From Pyxidicoccus xibeiensis (GTDB taxonomy: Bacteria; Myxococcota; Myxococcia; Myxococcales; Myxococcaceae), in the NCBI RefSeq assembly GCF_024198175.1, contig NZ_JAJVKV010000001.1, positions 1,488,001-1,552,000 on the forward strand: a stretch of DNA of 64,000 bases. Reading direction: 5' to 3'. The notes under the pieces are model-generated. The model saw only the letters and a list, made by a program, of their open reading frames with translations, was not told the origin of the DNA and searched no databases. Shown piece after piece: positions 1 through 9,680 of the stretch. Numbering within the stretch: the stretch's first letter is position 1; each line of letters starts with the position of its first letter. Made by a program: the position numbers and the translations under genes.

Positions 1-1127
1 ACCGCGTGGTCGTCGAGGTTTTCCCGCTGGAAGGTCTCCGGGAAGTTCTCGTGGAAGAAGTGGGCATCGACGTCTGTGAGCGACTCGGGCGTGGCTTCGA
101 AGGCGGAGGGCACGGGGGTGTGCAGCAGGGCCACGAGCCGCTCGGCGAGGTCCGCGTACTGGGCGCGGGCGCGGTCCGGGTCCTCCACGTCCGAGGGCAG
201 GGCGGCGCTGGCGGGGAGCCACTCGTCCGGGTCGGGTGGACGGTATGCGTTGAGCTCGGAAATCTTGCGCTGACGCTCGCTGATGGCGAACGCGTCCGGC
301 ACGCGGGAGAGGAGCGCGGCCACGTCCGGATGGAAGCGCGGTTCCACGGGAGCGAGCGCGGCGCTGCGCTCGCGCAGGGTGCGCAGCACGGCGGCGAAGT
401 CGAGGTCCGGACGGAGGTGGACGAAGGCGCGGGCCTGGGCTTCGCGCGCCGCTTCGCTGGCGAAGTCCGCGACGGTGGGCCAGGTCACCAGGAGGATGGA
501 GCCGTTGGGAAGGGCTTCCACCCGGTGGGCCGGCGTGGACAGCAGCCGCTCCCGGCCCACGGTCTCCACCAGCTTCGGGCCGAAGACGTTGAGCCAGAAG
601 AGCTCGTAGATTCTGTCGAAGCCGTCTCTGCGCGAGGTCTCCACATCACGGCCATAGTGGGGGGCACCCGACAGCTCGTCGTCCGCCATGCTGTGGGCCA
701 TGGCATGAGGGACCGGGTAATGCGTGGCCCAGGCGCGAACCATCTCGATGAGCTTGCCGCAGCGGTCCGCCTCCGCGAAGAAGGACAGGGGCTGCACATT
801 GAGCCAGACGCTCAGCGCGGGAGGGTGCGGCGGGAACCGGAGCCTGAGCGTCATGTCCAGCGCGGGCCACTGCGTGCGATAGAGCCCGACGGCCGTGCTC
901 TTCTCACCTCGCTTCTCCTCCAACGCCTTCCAGATGGCGTCACGGGAGTACCTGCGGGGCCGCTTGCCGGTGGCGACGTCCGGCATCCATTCGCCCGCGT
1001 GCGCCTCGAGAGACTGGAGGAAGGGCTCCAGCTCGCGCGCGAGAGCGGCCCGGGAGTCCAGGTGCCCATCGAAAGTGAGCAGGAGGCGGTCGTCCCGCTT
1101 CAAGTCTTGGAACTCCAGCGCCTTCAT
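1..1127 (-). CDS. Putative immunity protein (Imm52-like), 3' end cut by window edge
   Basis: An open frame runs from an ATG at 1127 on the minus strand to the left edge, giving about 375 residues with no stop, so the C-terminus is missing. The start codon overlaps the stop of the upstream toxin-like lipoprotein gene (ATGA arrangement), which points to translational coupling. The protein has no signal peptide or membrane segment and looks like a soluble cytoplasmic protein. It is rich in Trp/Tyr/Arg and carries a late motif YRPPDPDEWLPA. Position directly after a lipoprotein with a nuclease-like C-terminus is what is known for polymorphic-toxin immunity genes. I associate it with the Imm52 family from memory of similar myxobacterial proteins, not from a search. 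Role inferred: binds and neutralises the cognate toxin in the producing cell and its kin. Confidence 0.7.
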   Translation of the reverse strand, partial: MKALEFQDLKRDDRLLLTFDGHLDSRAALARELEPFLQSLEAHAGEWMPDVATGKRPRRYSRDAIWKALEEKRGEKSTAVGLYRTQWPALDMTLRLRFPPHPPALSVWLNVQPLSFFAEADRCGKLIEMVRAWATHYPVPHAMAHSMADDELSGAPHYGRDVETSRRDGFDRIYELFWLNVFGPKLVETVGRERLLSTPAHRVEALPNGSILLVTWPTVADFASEAAREAQARAFVHLRPDLDFAAVLRTLRERSAALAPVEPRFHPDVAALLSRVPDAFAISERQRKISELNAYRPPDPDEWLPASAALPSDVEDPDRARAQYADLAERLVALLHTPVPSAFEATPESLTDVDAHFFHENFPETFQRENLDDHA

Positions 1128-3211
1128 TGGAACAGGACCTCGACTCCGCTGACCTCATCACGCGCTTCGCGCACAGCCCGCTCCTCGAGTTTCGCGTTCC
1201 TCGGTCTGAGTGTGCCACCCTCATAGACGAGACGGATTCTCTCAACCTGTACTTCGACACCGAGGAGCTTCAGGGCAGGACGCCGGATGTTGAGGCCCTC
1301 ACCGTAGAAGCGCAGAGCATCGCTCGCATCCGCGACCAGTTGTGCCGTCAGTGCCTCTTCTTTCAGCAGAGAGAGGTCCCGGCTCTTGAAGCTGAACGTC
1401 TCCACCCGAGGCGGCTGGGCCGAGGGCGGACGTCCCTCGATGACCAGCACATCCGCATAGCGGACACCCGGAACCCCCGGCTTCGCCACGCCCACATGCA
1501 GCTCGATGCGGGGCGTGTCGAAGTCCTTGAGCCACCGCCGCTCTCCCCGCGGAAGCGCCGCGTCCTCCCGCAGCCGGGACACCATGGTGCGCTCGAACTC
1601 CAGCCCCCGCGTGAACAGCCCTCGCATCTGCTGGTAGCCCTCCCACTTGAGAGGCCCCTTCGACGGCCTGCCCTCGACGAGCTCCCCGAGCCGCCGCTCC
1701 CGGTACGTCACGTACTCGCTCCAGAGCGCGGAGCCCTCGCGCACCCCTGGCGGCGGCGCGTCCAGCTCGGCCCGCTGCTGCTTCAGCAACCCCACGTCGG
1801 CGGGCAGGCGCGGCCCCGCCGCCTCCAGCTCCGCCTGCAGCAGCTTCGCTTCCACCGCCTCCCGGGTGAAGCCAGCCGCCTCCCGCACCAGGGCCGCCAC
1901 ACCCTCGCCGCTCTTCGCCACGCCACCCCGCGTCGACGTGGCGCCCGCACGCGAGGACTTCGCCTCGGACAGCACCGCCTGCGCCTTCGGCACGCTGCCC
2001 CGGGCCTCATGGAGCGCCGCCGCGGCGGCCTCGCCTCCCTCCGCCACGAGGAGGCCCGCTTCCCGCTGGGCCTGGACGTAGCGCGCCAGCTCTCGGATGG
2101 CGTTTCCGCCCAGCCGCTCCGACAGCCGCTCCACCACCGCCTGCAGCCGCTGCACCCCTCCCGGCCCCGTCGTCTCACGGACGGAGCGCGCGCCCCTGCC
2201 ACCCGCGTACAGGCCCACCATCAGCGCCGCCGGTGCCAGCTCGCGCGTGGCCTGCTCGTAACTGCCCTCGGCCAGTGAGTGCGCCCCCCGGGCCGTCCCA
2301 GCCACCAGGTGATAGAAGCCCAGCGGCACCCCGAACGTCATCCGCTCGAAGACGCCCTCCGCCAGGTTGCCCGGCGCGAAGATGCGTGCCGCCTGCACCT
2401 CGTCGAAGGCCTCCTGGTAGGGCGGTGGCAAGTGCTCACGCCGCGCATACAGCCCCGCGCCCTGAAGCCCTTGAACAGCTTCGCTGGTGGCCAGCGCATC
2501 CCGGCCCACGCGCCCCAGCCCGCGCAGCACGTCACCGGCGCGCTCGTCCCGCTCCGGGTACTCGGAGAGCTTCAAGCCCCGGCGCTCAAGCTCCTCGCGC
2601 ACGGTGCCCATCCCCCCCAGCGTCTGTCCCAGCTGCTTGTCCCGTGACAGCAGCACCAGCACCTGGCGCAGGTCATCGTCGAAGGCCGAGTGGAGGATGA
2701 AGAGCGCGAAGACCTCGGCCAGCCCGACGCCATACTTCTCCGTGGCGGTGACGAGAAAGGCCGCACGCTTTCGGTTGAGGACCCTGGCGGCCTCCGCGCC
2801 CACCGGCCCCAGCGCGCCGAGGCGGACGGCGGACCAGTCATCCAGCGCCTCCACCAGCCTTCGCATGTCCACTCCGCGCTGCAGCGCTACGAACGCAGCC
2901 GGAGAACCGCAGGTCAGGAAGGGAGCTAGGAGCTCCTCGCTGGAGTCCAGGTGGGGCCAGCCTCGGGGCACGCCTCCGCAGGGGAGCGCCTCACCACCGG
3001 AGCCGTGCGCCCGCATGGACGGGGACAGGGAGGGCCGTGGCCCCGCGGTACCCGCCTCCGCGGTGGCGGCGAAGAACGCCTGCCCCTCCCTCCAAGCGGC
3101 CCCGGAAGGGCGCGACGCACCGTGAGGCGTCGAGGCACAACCCGCCAAGAGCGAGAGCGTGACGGCGACCACCAGGGCCCATCGTCCGCGCCACGACGCT
3201 TCAGCGTGCAT
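1124..3211 (-). CDS. Lipoprotein polymorphic toxin, SitA-like, with C-terminal REase-fold domain
   Basis: 695 residues. I chose the ATG at 3211 because it has a GGAG ribosome site about 7 nt upstream and starts a clean lipoprotein signal: basic n-region, hydrophobic core, lipobox LLAGC. The frame is open further upstream but that part is unlike a protein. The middle (about 240-330) has hydrophobic stretches followed by an Ala/Arg-rich helical region. The last ~150 residues look like a separate toxin module. It contains RYADVLVIEG (D587), then VETFSFKS (E604, K609), resembling the spaced acidic residue and terminal Lys of PD-(D/E)xK nucleases; I suspect Tox-REase-5. A lipoprotein with a variable nuclease tip plus an adjacent immunity gene is the architecture of SitA toxins, which move between myxobacterial cells by TraA/B outer-membrane exchange. 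Delivery route and nuclease activity are inferred. Confidence 0.72.
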   Translation of the reverse strand: MHAEASWRGRWALVVAVTLSLLAGCASTPHGASRPSGAAWREGQAFFAATAEAGTAGPRPSLSPSMRAHGSGGEALPCGGVPRGWPHLDSSEELLAPFLTCGSPAAFVALQRGVDMRRLVEALDDWSAVRLGALGPVGAEAARVLNRKRAAFLVTATEKYGVGLAEVFALFILHSAFDDDLRQVLVLLSRDKQLGQTLGGMGTVREELERRGLKLSEYPERDERAGDVLRGLGRVGRDALATSEAVQGLQGAGLYARREHLPPPYQEAFDEVQAARIFAPGNLAEGVFERMTFGVPLGFYHLVAGTARGAHSLAEGSYEQATRELAPAALMVGLYAGGRGARSVRETTGPGGVQRLQAVVERLSERLGGNAIRELARYVQAQREAGLLVAEGGEAAAAALHEARGSVPKAQAVLSEAKSSRAGATSTRGGVAKSGEGVAALVREAAGFTREAVEAKLLQAELEAAGPRLPADVGLLKQQRAELDAPPPGVREGSALWSEYVTYRERRLGELVEGRPSKGPLKWEGYQQMRGLFTRGLEFERTMVSRLREDAALPRGERRWLKDFDTPRIELHVGVAKPGVPGVRYADVLVIEGRPPSAQPPRVETFSFKSRDLSLLKEEALTAQLVADASDALRFYGEGLNIRRPALKLLGVEVQVERIRLVYEGGTLRPRNAKLEERAVREARDEVSGVEVLFQ

Positions 3212-3420
3212 CACCCATCTCCAGGCCAGCCCGCTCCTGCCACGCGCCGAATCCCAACTCCAACCCAATCCCATCCATGGCCACCTCACCACGAAGCGCC
3301 GAGCCACTTGAAGGGTGCGCGAACGATTCACCACGCCTGCTGGGAGCGAGTGCCGTCCCCATCCCGCTGTCCCCTTCCCCCGCGAGCAACGGCGGCCGTC
3401 CCGTCGCTGTCCCCCTTCCC

Positions 3421-3429
3421 TGCTATCGT
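3421..3429 (+). promoter_or_regulatory. Extended -10-like element upstream of paralogue A
   Basis: TGCTATCGT fits the TGNTANNNT extended -10 pattern and lies 36 nt before the chosen GTG of the first repeat-protein gene. A nearly identical block (TGCTATCCT then GTTGC) precedes paralogue D, which supports a shared promoter. No good -35 is visible. Confidence 0.35.
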
Positions 3430-3465
3430 GTTGCATCCACGCCAGGGCGTGGATGGAGGAATGTC

Positions 3466-6372
3466 GTGCGCACGCGTGCGTGGGGGATTGGACTCATCGT
3501 CATCGTGGCCCTCGTGCTCCTGGGGGGCTGTCTGCTGCTGCGCGGTGACGTCCGCACCGCGGAACCCGACCCGGCCCGTGCGGCTCGGCCCACGTCCGCG
3601 AAGCCCCTGAATCTGCCTTCCACGCCGCCCCGCTCCCCGCAGCCCGGCGCCCACCTGCGCATCCGCGGCACCGTGGTGGACCTCCATGGCGCTCCCGTGG
3701 CCGGAGCCCACGTCTCCGCCTCGTGGCCGGAGCCCGGCCAGACGCTGTCGGAGCTGCCCTGCCCCGTGCCTCCCATGAGCGACTGGCCCGACGGGAGATA
3801 CCTGAGCTTCCAGGGCAAGAAGCTCCCCCGCTGTGAGGATCTCGCCTGGAACCTCATCATCGAGCTCATCACCGCGCGCGAGGGCGAGGCCCCCGTGCAT
3901 GCCCAGACCACCACCGCCGCGGACGGCACCTTCGTCCTCGAAAATCTTCCCGAGGGCCCCCAGGCGCTCTGGGTCCTCGCCGAGCACGGCGCGATGATGC
4001 GCTCCGGCATCCCCGCCGGCACCGAGGACGTGGAGCTCGTGCTCACCGAAGCAGGCCGCATGGTCTCGGGCCTCGTGCTGGGAGACGGCGCCCCCCTGGC
4101 CGGCGCCTCGGTAACGGTGTTCGACCTCAACCACACCCGCTTCTTCGACGCCATCACCGACGCGGAGGGCCGCTTCCACCTCGGACCGCTGCCCTGGGGC
4201 GCCGACCGCGCCGTCGTCTCCAGCAAGGGCTGGCTCCCCAGGTACGCGCTCGTCGACACGGACAGGAAGCTGGAGCTCCACCGCCCGCGCACGCTCTCCG
4301 GCCGCGTGCTGTCCGGCGGCGCCCCCGTGCCCGGTGTCGAGGTGCGCATGCGCCCCGGCAATTTCATCCCCGGCTTGGAGAATCTCAAGACCCCCTCGGA
4401 TGCCCAGGGACGCTTCTCCTTTGTCCTATCGTCCGAGTACGGCTCGCACACCCTCAGCGCCTCGCATGCTGGACGCTACGCCATCGGGCGTGTGGAGGCA
4501 GGCGCCTCGGCTCCGCCCGAGGTCGTCCTGGAGCTGGGCACCGCCATGGGCGTCGAGGGCCAGGTGTCCGACGACGCCCGACGGCCCGTGGCTGGCGCTC
4601 GCGTGACCCTCCGCGCCGCCGACTCCGCCTCCATCCTGGAGACTGTCACGGACGCGCGCGGCCACTACCAGCTCGGCCCGGTGGAGCCCGGCACCTGGGA
4701 CTTCAGCCTGAAGGCCGATGGATATGTCGACGTGTTCTCGGCCGGGAAGCGCACGCTCAGCCAGGGCATGGGCCCGGTGGACTTCACCCTCGACCCCGCC
4801 AGCTCCATCAGCGGCAGCGCCGTCGACTCCGCGGGACGGCCCATCCCGGGCCTGAAGCTGACCCTCGAGAGCCAGGAGGCGACGTGGACGGACGAGGATG
4901 GCCGCTTCCTCCTCGACGCCAAGGCGCCCGGGCGCTACCACATCCGGGTCTCCGACAAGCGTTTCCTCTCCGGGAGGGCCACCGTCCAGGCGCCCTCGAA
5001 GGACATCCGCCTCGTGGTGCGCGAGGGAGCTTCCGTGAAGGGGACGGTGGTGGATGCGCGCGGCCTCCCACTGCAGGGCTTCCATGTCGAGCTGCAGCCC
5101 CCGGAGCAGGCGGTGACCGAGTACCGCCTGCAGCGCGAGACCACCGATGGACAGGGGCGCTTCCACCTCAAAGGCTTCCCGCCTGGCCGCTACGTGCTGC
5201 TGGCCTCGAAGGAGACGGCCGGCACCATCCGCAGGGTCTGGCGCGAAGTGGAGCTGGGCTCGAGCGCCCACCCCGACGTGGAGCTGCGACTGGACGCGGA
5301 GCGCACGCTGTCCGGCACCGTGGTGGATGGCGAGGGCACGCCGCTCGAGGACGTCTACGTCCGGGCCCGCACGCCCCAGCAGGGCGCACCGCACTGGAAG
5401 CAGGAGGGCCGCACCAGCCACAACCGGACCGCGCCCTTCGGCACCCCGACGGGGCCGGATGGCCGCTTCACCCTGCTCCACCTGACGGAGGCCGCGTACG
5501 ACGTCTCCCTCTGGAAGTCGGGCTACACCGTGGACCCCGAGCGCTCGACGGGAGCCCGGCTCGTGGAGGAAGGGCTGTTCCGCGTGGGCCCGGACACGGG
5601 GCCGCTCCACTTCGTCCTGGCGCGCAAGCCCCATGCCGTCGGCCGCGTGGTGGGCCCCGATGGCGCCCCCCTCTCCGACTTCTCTATGAGCCCCATCTGG
5701 GCGGAGATTTCTGAAGGCACGTTCGCCTATCCCATCGACGGAGAGGGCCCGCTCACCCTCCACTTCAAGGCCAAGGGCATGGCCACGGTGGTGCGTGTGG
5801 TGGAGCAGCGCACCCGGGGGCCGGACGTGGACCTGGGCGTGGTGCGGATGGCTCCGGGCCCCACCCTCCACGGTCGGGTCATCGACGCCGAGACGTCCGC
5901 GCCGGTGGAGGACGCCTTCATCACGCTCAGCACCCGCGACGGGACGCAGCTCCCGGAGGAAGCCGTGCCCTCGGCCAAGGACGGCTCCTTCACGCTGGAG
6001 AACGTGAGCGCGGAGGCCACCGTGCTCGTCGTGAGCGCGAGCGACCGCTACCGCGTCCAGCGCGTCCCCGTGGACTCCGTGCAGGGAGCGCTGACGGTGC
6101 GCCTGGACCCGGGCGCCCGGGTGGAAGTGACGGTGAAGGACGGGCAGGGCCGCCTCCGCGCGGCGTCGGTCCTCTTCCACCGTGACAGCGAAGTCCCCGA
6201 GGTGCGTGCGGACGCACCCGAGGGCCGGCTCGTCCAGCGCGGCCTGGAGCCGGGGACCTATACCGTGCGGGTGGACCCCGAGGAGGTCCGGCGTGGGAAG
6301 ACGCCCGTCTTCCATCCCCAGCGCGTCTCGGTGCCCGCCAGCGGCGTCGTGCAGGTGGCCTTCACGGAATGA
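3466..6372 (+). CDS. Carboxypeptidase-regulatory-like repeat protein, paralogue A (10 modules)
   Basis: 968 residues from a GTG at 3466, chosen because it has GGAGGA just upstream and matches the V/MRTR start of its paralogues. The N-terminus is a signal/anchor segment; unlike its relatives it contains LLGGC, a possible lipobox. After a short Pro/Ala-rich linker come about ten beta-sandwich modules of 70-100 residues. They share the pattern GTVVDxxGxPVAGAxV, a TDAxGRF turn and an LPxGxY ending, typical of CarboxypepD_reg/CNA-B-like folds. Module 1 carries two cysteines about 30 residues apart in a variable loop, conserved in the family. The catalytic part of a carboxypeptidase is absent, so a structural or adhesive cell-envelope role is the best guess. 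It ends after module 10 at QVAFTE, lacking the C-terminal EELDxPxxGT...PVW module. First gene of an A-B-C operon. Confidence 0.85.
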   Translation: MRTRAWGIGLIVIVALVLLGGCLLLRGDVRTAEPDPARAARPTSAKPLNLPSTPPRSPQPGAHLRIRGTVVDLHGAPVAGAHVSASWPEPGQTLSELPCPVPPMSDWPDGRYLSFQGKKLPRCEDLAWNLIIELITAREGEAPVHAQTTTAADGTFVLENLPEGPQALWVLAEHGAMMRSGIPAGTEDVELVLTEAGRMVSGLVLGDGAPLAGASVTVFDLNHTRFFDAITDAEGRFHLGPLPWGADRAVVSSKGWLPRYALVDTDRKLELHRPRTLSGRVLSGGAPVPGVEVRMRPGNFIPGLENLKTPSDAQGRFSFVLSSEYGSHTLSASHAGRYAIGRVEAGASAPPEVVLELGTAMGVEGQVSDDARRPVAGARVTLRAADSASILETVTDARGHYQLGPVEPGTWDFSLKADGYVDVFSAGKRTLSQGMGPVDFTLDPASSISGSAVDSAGRPIPGLKLTLESQEATWTDEDGRFLLDAKAPGRYHIRVSDKRFLSGRATVQAPSKDIRLVVREGASVKGTVVDARGLPLQGFHVELQPPEQAVTEYRLQRETTDGQGRFHLKGFPPGRYVLLASKETAGTIRRVWREVELGSSAHPDVELRLDAERTLSGTVVDGEGTPLEDVYVRARTPQQGAPHWKQEGRTSHNRTAPFGTPTGPDGRFTLLHLTEAAYDVSLWKSGYTVDPERSTGARLVEEGLFRVGPDTGPLHFVLARKPHAVGRVVGPDGAPLSDFSMSPIWAEISEGTFAYPIDGEGPLTLHFKAKGMATVVRVVEQRTRGPDVDLGVVRMAPGPTLHGRVIDAETSAPVEDAFITLSTRDGTQLPEEAVPSAKDGSFTLENVSAEATVLVVSASDRYRVQRVPVDSVQGALTVRLDPGARVEVTVKDGQGRLRAASVLFHRDSEVPEVRADAPEGRLVQRGLEPGTYTVRVDPEEVRRGKTPVFHPQRVSVPASGVVQVAFTE

Positions 6373-6398
6373 GCGACGCTCCCGCACCAGAGAGAGAC

Positions 6399-9300
6399 AT
6401 GCGCACGCGTGGGTGGAGGGTCGGACTCGTCGTTCTCGGAGCGCTCGCGCTCCTGGGAGGATGGCTGCTGCTGCGAAGTGACTGGCGTGCCCCGGAATCC
6501 GACCCGGCCCGCGCGGCTCGCCCCACGTCCGCGAAGCCCCTGAATCTTCCTTCCACGCAGCCCCGCCCCCCTCAGCCCGGCGCCCACCTGCGCATCCGCG
6601 GCACCGTGGTGGACGTCCATGGCGCTCCCGTGGCCGGAGCCCACGTCTCCGCCTCGTGGCCGGAGCCCGGACAGACACTGTCCGAGCTGCCCTGCCCCGA
6701 GCCTCCCGCGGGCGACTGGCCCGACGCGAGGGACTCCAGCGACCAGGGCGAGAAGCTCCCCGACTGCATGGGCCTGGCGAGGGACCTCATCCTGGAGCTC
6801 GTCACCGCGCGCGAGGGCGAGGCCCCCGTCCATGCCCAGGCCACCACCGCCGCGGATGGCACCTTCGTCCTCGAAGGGCTGCCCGAAGGGCCCCTGGCGC
6901 TCTGGGCCCTCGCCGAGCACGGCGTGGCGCTGCGCCCCGGCATCCCCGCCGGCACCGAGGGCGTGGAGCTGGTGCTGGAGGAGGGCCGCGTGGTGGAGGG
7001 CCGCGTCCTGGGAGACGGCGCGCCCCTGGCCGGCGCCACGGTGACGGTGTTCGATGCCGAGCACCCCCGCTTCTTCGACGCCACCACCGACGCGGAGGGC
7101 CGCTTCCACCTCGGCCCGCTGCCCTGGGGCTCCAACCACGCCATCGCCGCCCACCCGGGCTGGCTCCCGGAGCTCACCCCCGTCGGTCCGGTGATGGAGC
7201 TGAAGCTCCACCGCTCGCGCCCGCTCTCCGGCCGCGTGCTGTCCGGCGGCGCCCCCGTGCCCGGTGTCGCGGTGCGCGTGAGCCCCGGCAATGCCATCCC
7301 CGACGTCACGTCCCTCGCGGTCACCTCGGATGCCCAGGGGCGCTTCTCCATCGTCCTGTCTTCCGACGGCCCGCACACCCTCAGCGCCTCGCAGGACGGA
7401 CGCCACGCGGTCACCCGCGCGACGCTCGGCGCGGCGGCTTCGCCCGAGGTCGTCCTGGAGCTGGGCAGCGCCCTGCGCGTGGAGGGCCGCGTGTCCGACG
7501 ACGCCCGGCGGCCCGTGGCTGGCGCTCGCGTGGCCGTCGTCTCCTCCGACTACGCCTCCATCCTGAAGACCGTCACCGACGCGGAGGGCCGCTACCAGGT
7601 GGGCCCGGTGGAGCCCGGCGACTGGAGCTTCCGGGTGTTCGCCGACCGGCACGTCGACCTGGTCAGTCCCGAGGAGCGCACGCTCACCCACGGCACGGGC
7701 CCGGTGGACTTCACCCTCACCCGCGCCAGCTCCGTCAGCGGCCGTGTCACCGACGCCGAGGGACAGCCCCTGAAGGCCCTGGAGCTGACCCTGGTGCGCC
7801 CCGGCCCCGAGGACGACCCGGGGAACACCGAGCGCCAGGAGGAGACGTGGACGGACGAGGACGGCCGCTTCGTCCTCGACGCCGATGCGCCCGGGGACTA
7901 CCGCATCGAGGTCCAGGACGGGCGCTTCCTCGACGCGGAGCTCCCCGTCCGGGCACCTTCCGAGGACGTCCACCTCACGCTGCAAGCGGGGGCCTCCGTG
8001 AAGGGGACGGTGGTGGACGCGCACGGCCTCCCGCTGCAGGACTTCTTCGTGGAGGTGACGGCCCCGGAGGCGGAAACGCACCAGCGGCGCGGCGCGCGCA
8101 CCGATGCGCAAGGACGCTTCGCCTTCCAGGGCGTGAAGCCCGGCCGCTACGTGCTGCTGGCCTCGCGCGAGACGGACGGCACGGCCCGCAGGGCCTGGCG
8201 CGAGGTGGTGCTGGCAGAAGGCCCCCACCCCGACGTGGAGCTGCGCGTGGACGCGGAGCGCACGCTGACTGGCGTCGTGGTGGATGGCGAAGGCCGCCCG
8301 ATAGAGAACGCCTTCGTCCGAGCCAGGACGCCCCAGGAAGACGCACCGCACTGGAAGCGGGAGGGCCGCAACAGCCACCATGGCCCGCCCAATGGCACGC
8401 CGACAGGCCCGGATGGCCGCTTCACCGTGCGCCACCTGACGGAGGCCGCGTACGACGTCACCGTCTGGAAGGATGGCTATACGCTGGTCCCCGAGCGCTC
8501 GACGGGGGCCCCGGTCGATGACGAGGGGTTCCGCGTGGGCCCGGACACGGGGCCGCTCCACGTCGTCCTGATGCGGCGGCCCCACGCCATCGGCCGCGTG
8601 GTGGGCCCGGATGGCGCCCCCTTCTCCGACTTCACCGTGAACCACTCCCCGCCTGAGCGCTCCGACGGCACGTTCGCCCTACCCATCGACGGCCAGGGCT
8701 CCATCCAGCTCTACTTCATGGCGGAAGGCATGGCGACGGTGGCGCGCGTGGTGGAGCAGCGCAACCGGGGGCCGGATGTGGACCTGGGCGTGGTGCGGAT
8801 GGCTCCGGGCCGCCCCCTCCGGGGCCGCGTCATCGACGCCGAGACGTCCGCGCCGGTGGAGGGCGCCCTCATCGAGCTCACCACCCGCGAGGGGACGTAC
8901 TTCCCGGGGGAGACCGGGCTCTCGGACAAGGACGGCACCTTCACGCTGGAGAACCTGGACACGGAGACCGTCCGCCTCGTGGTGAGCAAGAGCCACCACT
9001 ACCGCCGCCAGCGCGTGTCGGTGGACTCCTCGTCGGGGGAAGTGGTGGTGCGCCTGGACCCGGGCGCCCGGGTGGAGGTGACGGTGAAGGACGGGCAGGG
9101 CCGCCTGCGCGCGGCGTCGGTCCACTTCCACCGTGATGACGACACCTCGGTGGATGCGGATGCCCCCGGCGGCCGGCTCGTCCAGCGCGGCCTGGAGCCG
9201 GGGACCTATACCGTGCGGCCAGGCTTCAAGGAGGCCCGGCAGGCCCGGCAGGAAAGCGCGCTCCTCGTCCATCCCCAGCGCGTGGTGGTGCCCGCCAGCG

Positions 9301-9656
9301 GCGTCGTCCAGGTGGCCCTCGACGAAGCCGGGGGCGGCGCCACGGTGAAGCTGCGCGCGGCGAGCGGCCGCGTCTCCCGCTTCCACCTGATTCCTGGCAG
9401 CATCCCCGACACCCGGGACGCGCAGGAGCTGGACCGCTGGGGGGTCCAGGCGCTCATCGGCGAGCAGCGGCAGAACGAGGCCACCTTCCGCCACGTGCCC
9501 GAGGGCCGGACCACCGTCTTCTTCTTCGACGACGAGGACGGCACCCGCTTCCACCTGGAGGAGCTGGACATCCCGGCCGGAGGCACGCTGTCCCGCGAGC
9601 TCCACCCGGTGTGGCGGACCCTCGACGCCACGAAACTCACCATCATCCATAGATGA
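6399..9656 (+). CDS. Carboxypeptidase-regulatory-like repeat protein, paralogue B (11 modules)
   Basis: 1085 residues. An ATG at 6369 overlaps the stop of gene A, but the ATG at 6399 is preferred because it begins MRTR like the paralogues and follows AGAGAG. The N-terminal segment is a single hydrophobic anchor without a lipobox Cys. Eleven beta-sandwich modules follow in the same order as in A, and the first ~200 bases of module 1 are almost identical to A at DNA level, indicating recent duplication or gene conversion. Module 1 keeps the two family cysteines. The protein ends with the full C-terminal module, including HLEELDIPAGGTLSRELHPVW. This is the complete-length reference for the family in this window. 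Export across the inner membrane is inferred from the anchor; no enzyme motif is visible. Confidence 0.87.
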   Translation: MRTRGWRVGLVVLGALALLGGWLLLRSDWRAPESDPARAARPTSAKPLNLPSTQPRPPQPGAHLRIRGTVVDVHGAPVAGAHVSASWPEPGQTLSELPCPEPPAGDWPDARDSSDQGEKLPDCMGLARDLILELVTAREGEAPVHAQATTAADGTFVLEGLPEGPLALWALAEHGVALRPGIPAGTEGVELVLEEGRVVEGRVLGDGAPLAGATVTVFDAEHPRFFDATTDAEGRFHLGPLPWGSNHAIAAHPGWLPELTPVGPVMELKLHRSRPLSGRVLSGGAPVPGVAVRVSPGNAIPDVTSLAVTSDAQGRFSIVLSSDGPHTLSASQDGRHAVTRATLGAAASPEVVLELGSALRVEGRVSDDARRPVAGARVAVVSSDYASILKTVTDAEGRYQVGPVEPGDWSFRVFADRHVDLVSPEERTLTHGTGPVDFTLTRASSVSGRVTDAEGQPLKALELTLVRPGPEDDPGNTERQEETWTDEDGRFVLDADAPGDYRIEVQDGRFLDAELPVRAPSEDVHLTLQAGASVKGTVVDAHGLPLQDFFVEVTAPEAETHQRRGARTDAQGRFAFQGVKPGRYVLLASRETDGTARRAWREVVLAEGPHPDVELRVDAERTLTGVVVDGEGRPIENAFVRARTPQEDAPHWKREGRNSHHGPPNGTPTGPDGRFTVRHLTEAAYDVTVWKDGYTLVPERSTGAPVDDEGFRVGPDTGPLHVVLMRRPHAIGRVVGPDGAPFSDFTVNHSPPERSDGTFALPIDGQGSIQLYFMAEGMATVARVVEQRNRGPDVDLGVVRMAPGRPLRGRVIDAETSAPVEGALIELTTREGTYFPGETGLSDKDGTFTLENLDTETVRLVVSKSHHYRRQRVSVDSSSGEVVVRLDPGARVEVTVKDGQGRLRAASVHFHRDDDTSVDADAPGGRLVQRGLEPGTYTVRPGFKEARQARQESALLVHPQRVVVPASGVVQVALDEAGGGATVKLRAASGRVSRFHLIPGSIPDTRDAQELDRWGVQALIGEQRQNEATFRHVPEGRTTVFFFDDEDGTRFHLEELDIPAGGTLSRELHPVWRTLDATKLTIIHR

Positions 9657-9680
9657 AGTGACCTGCCCATGGAGAGAAGC

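Noticed and set aside
6-1226. 406-codon plus-strand frame at the left edge
   Set aside because: It opposes the immunity-like frame, which has a coupled start and protein-like composition.
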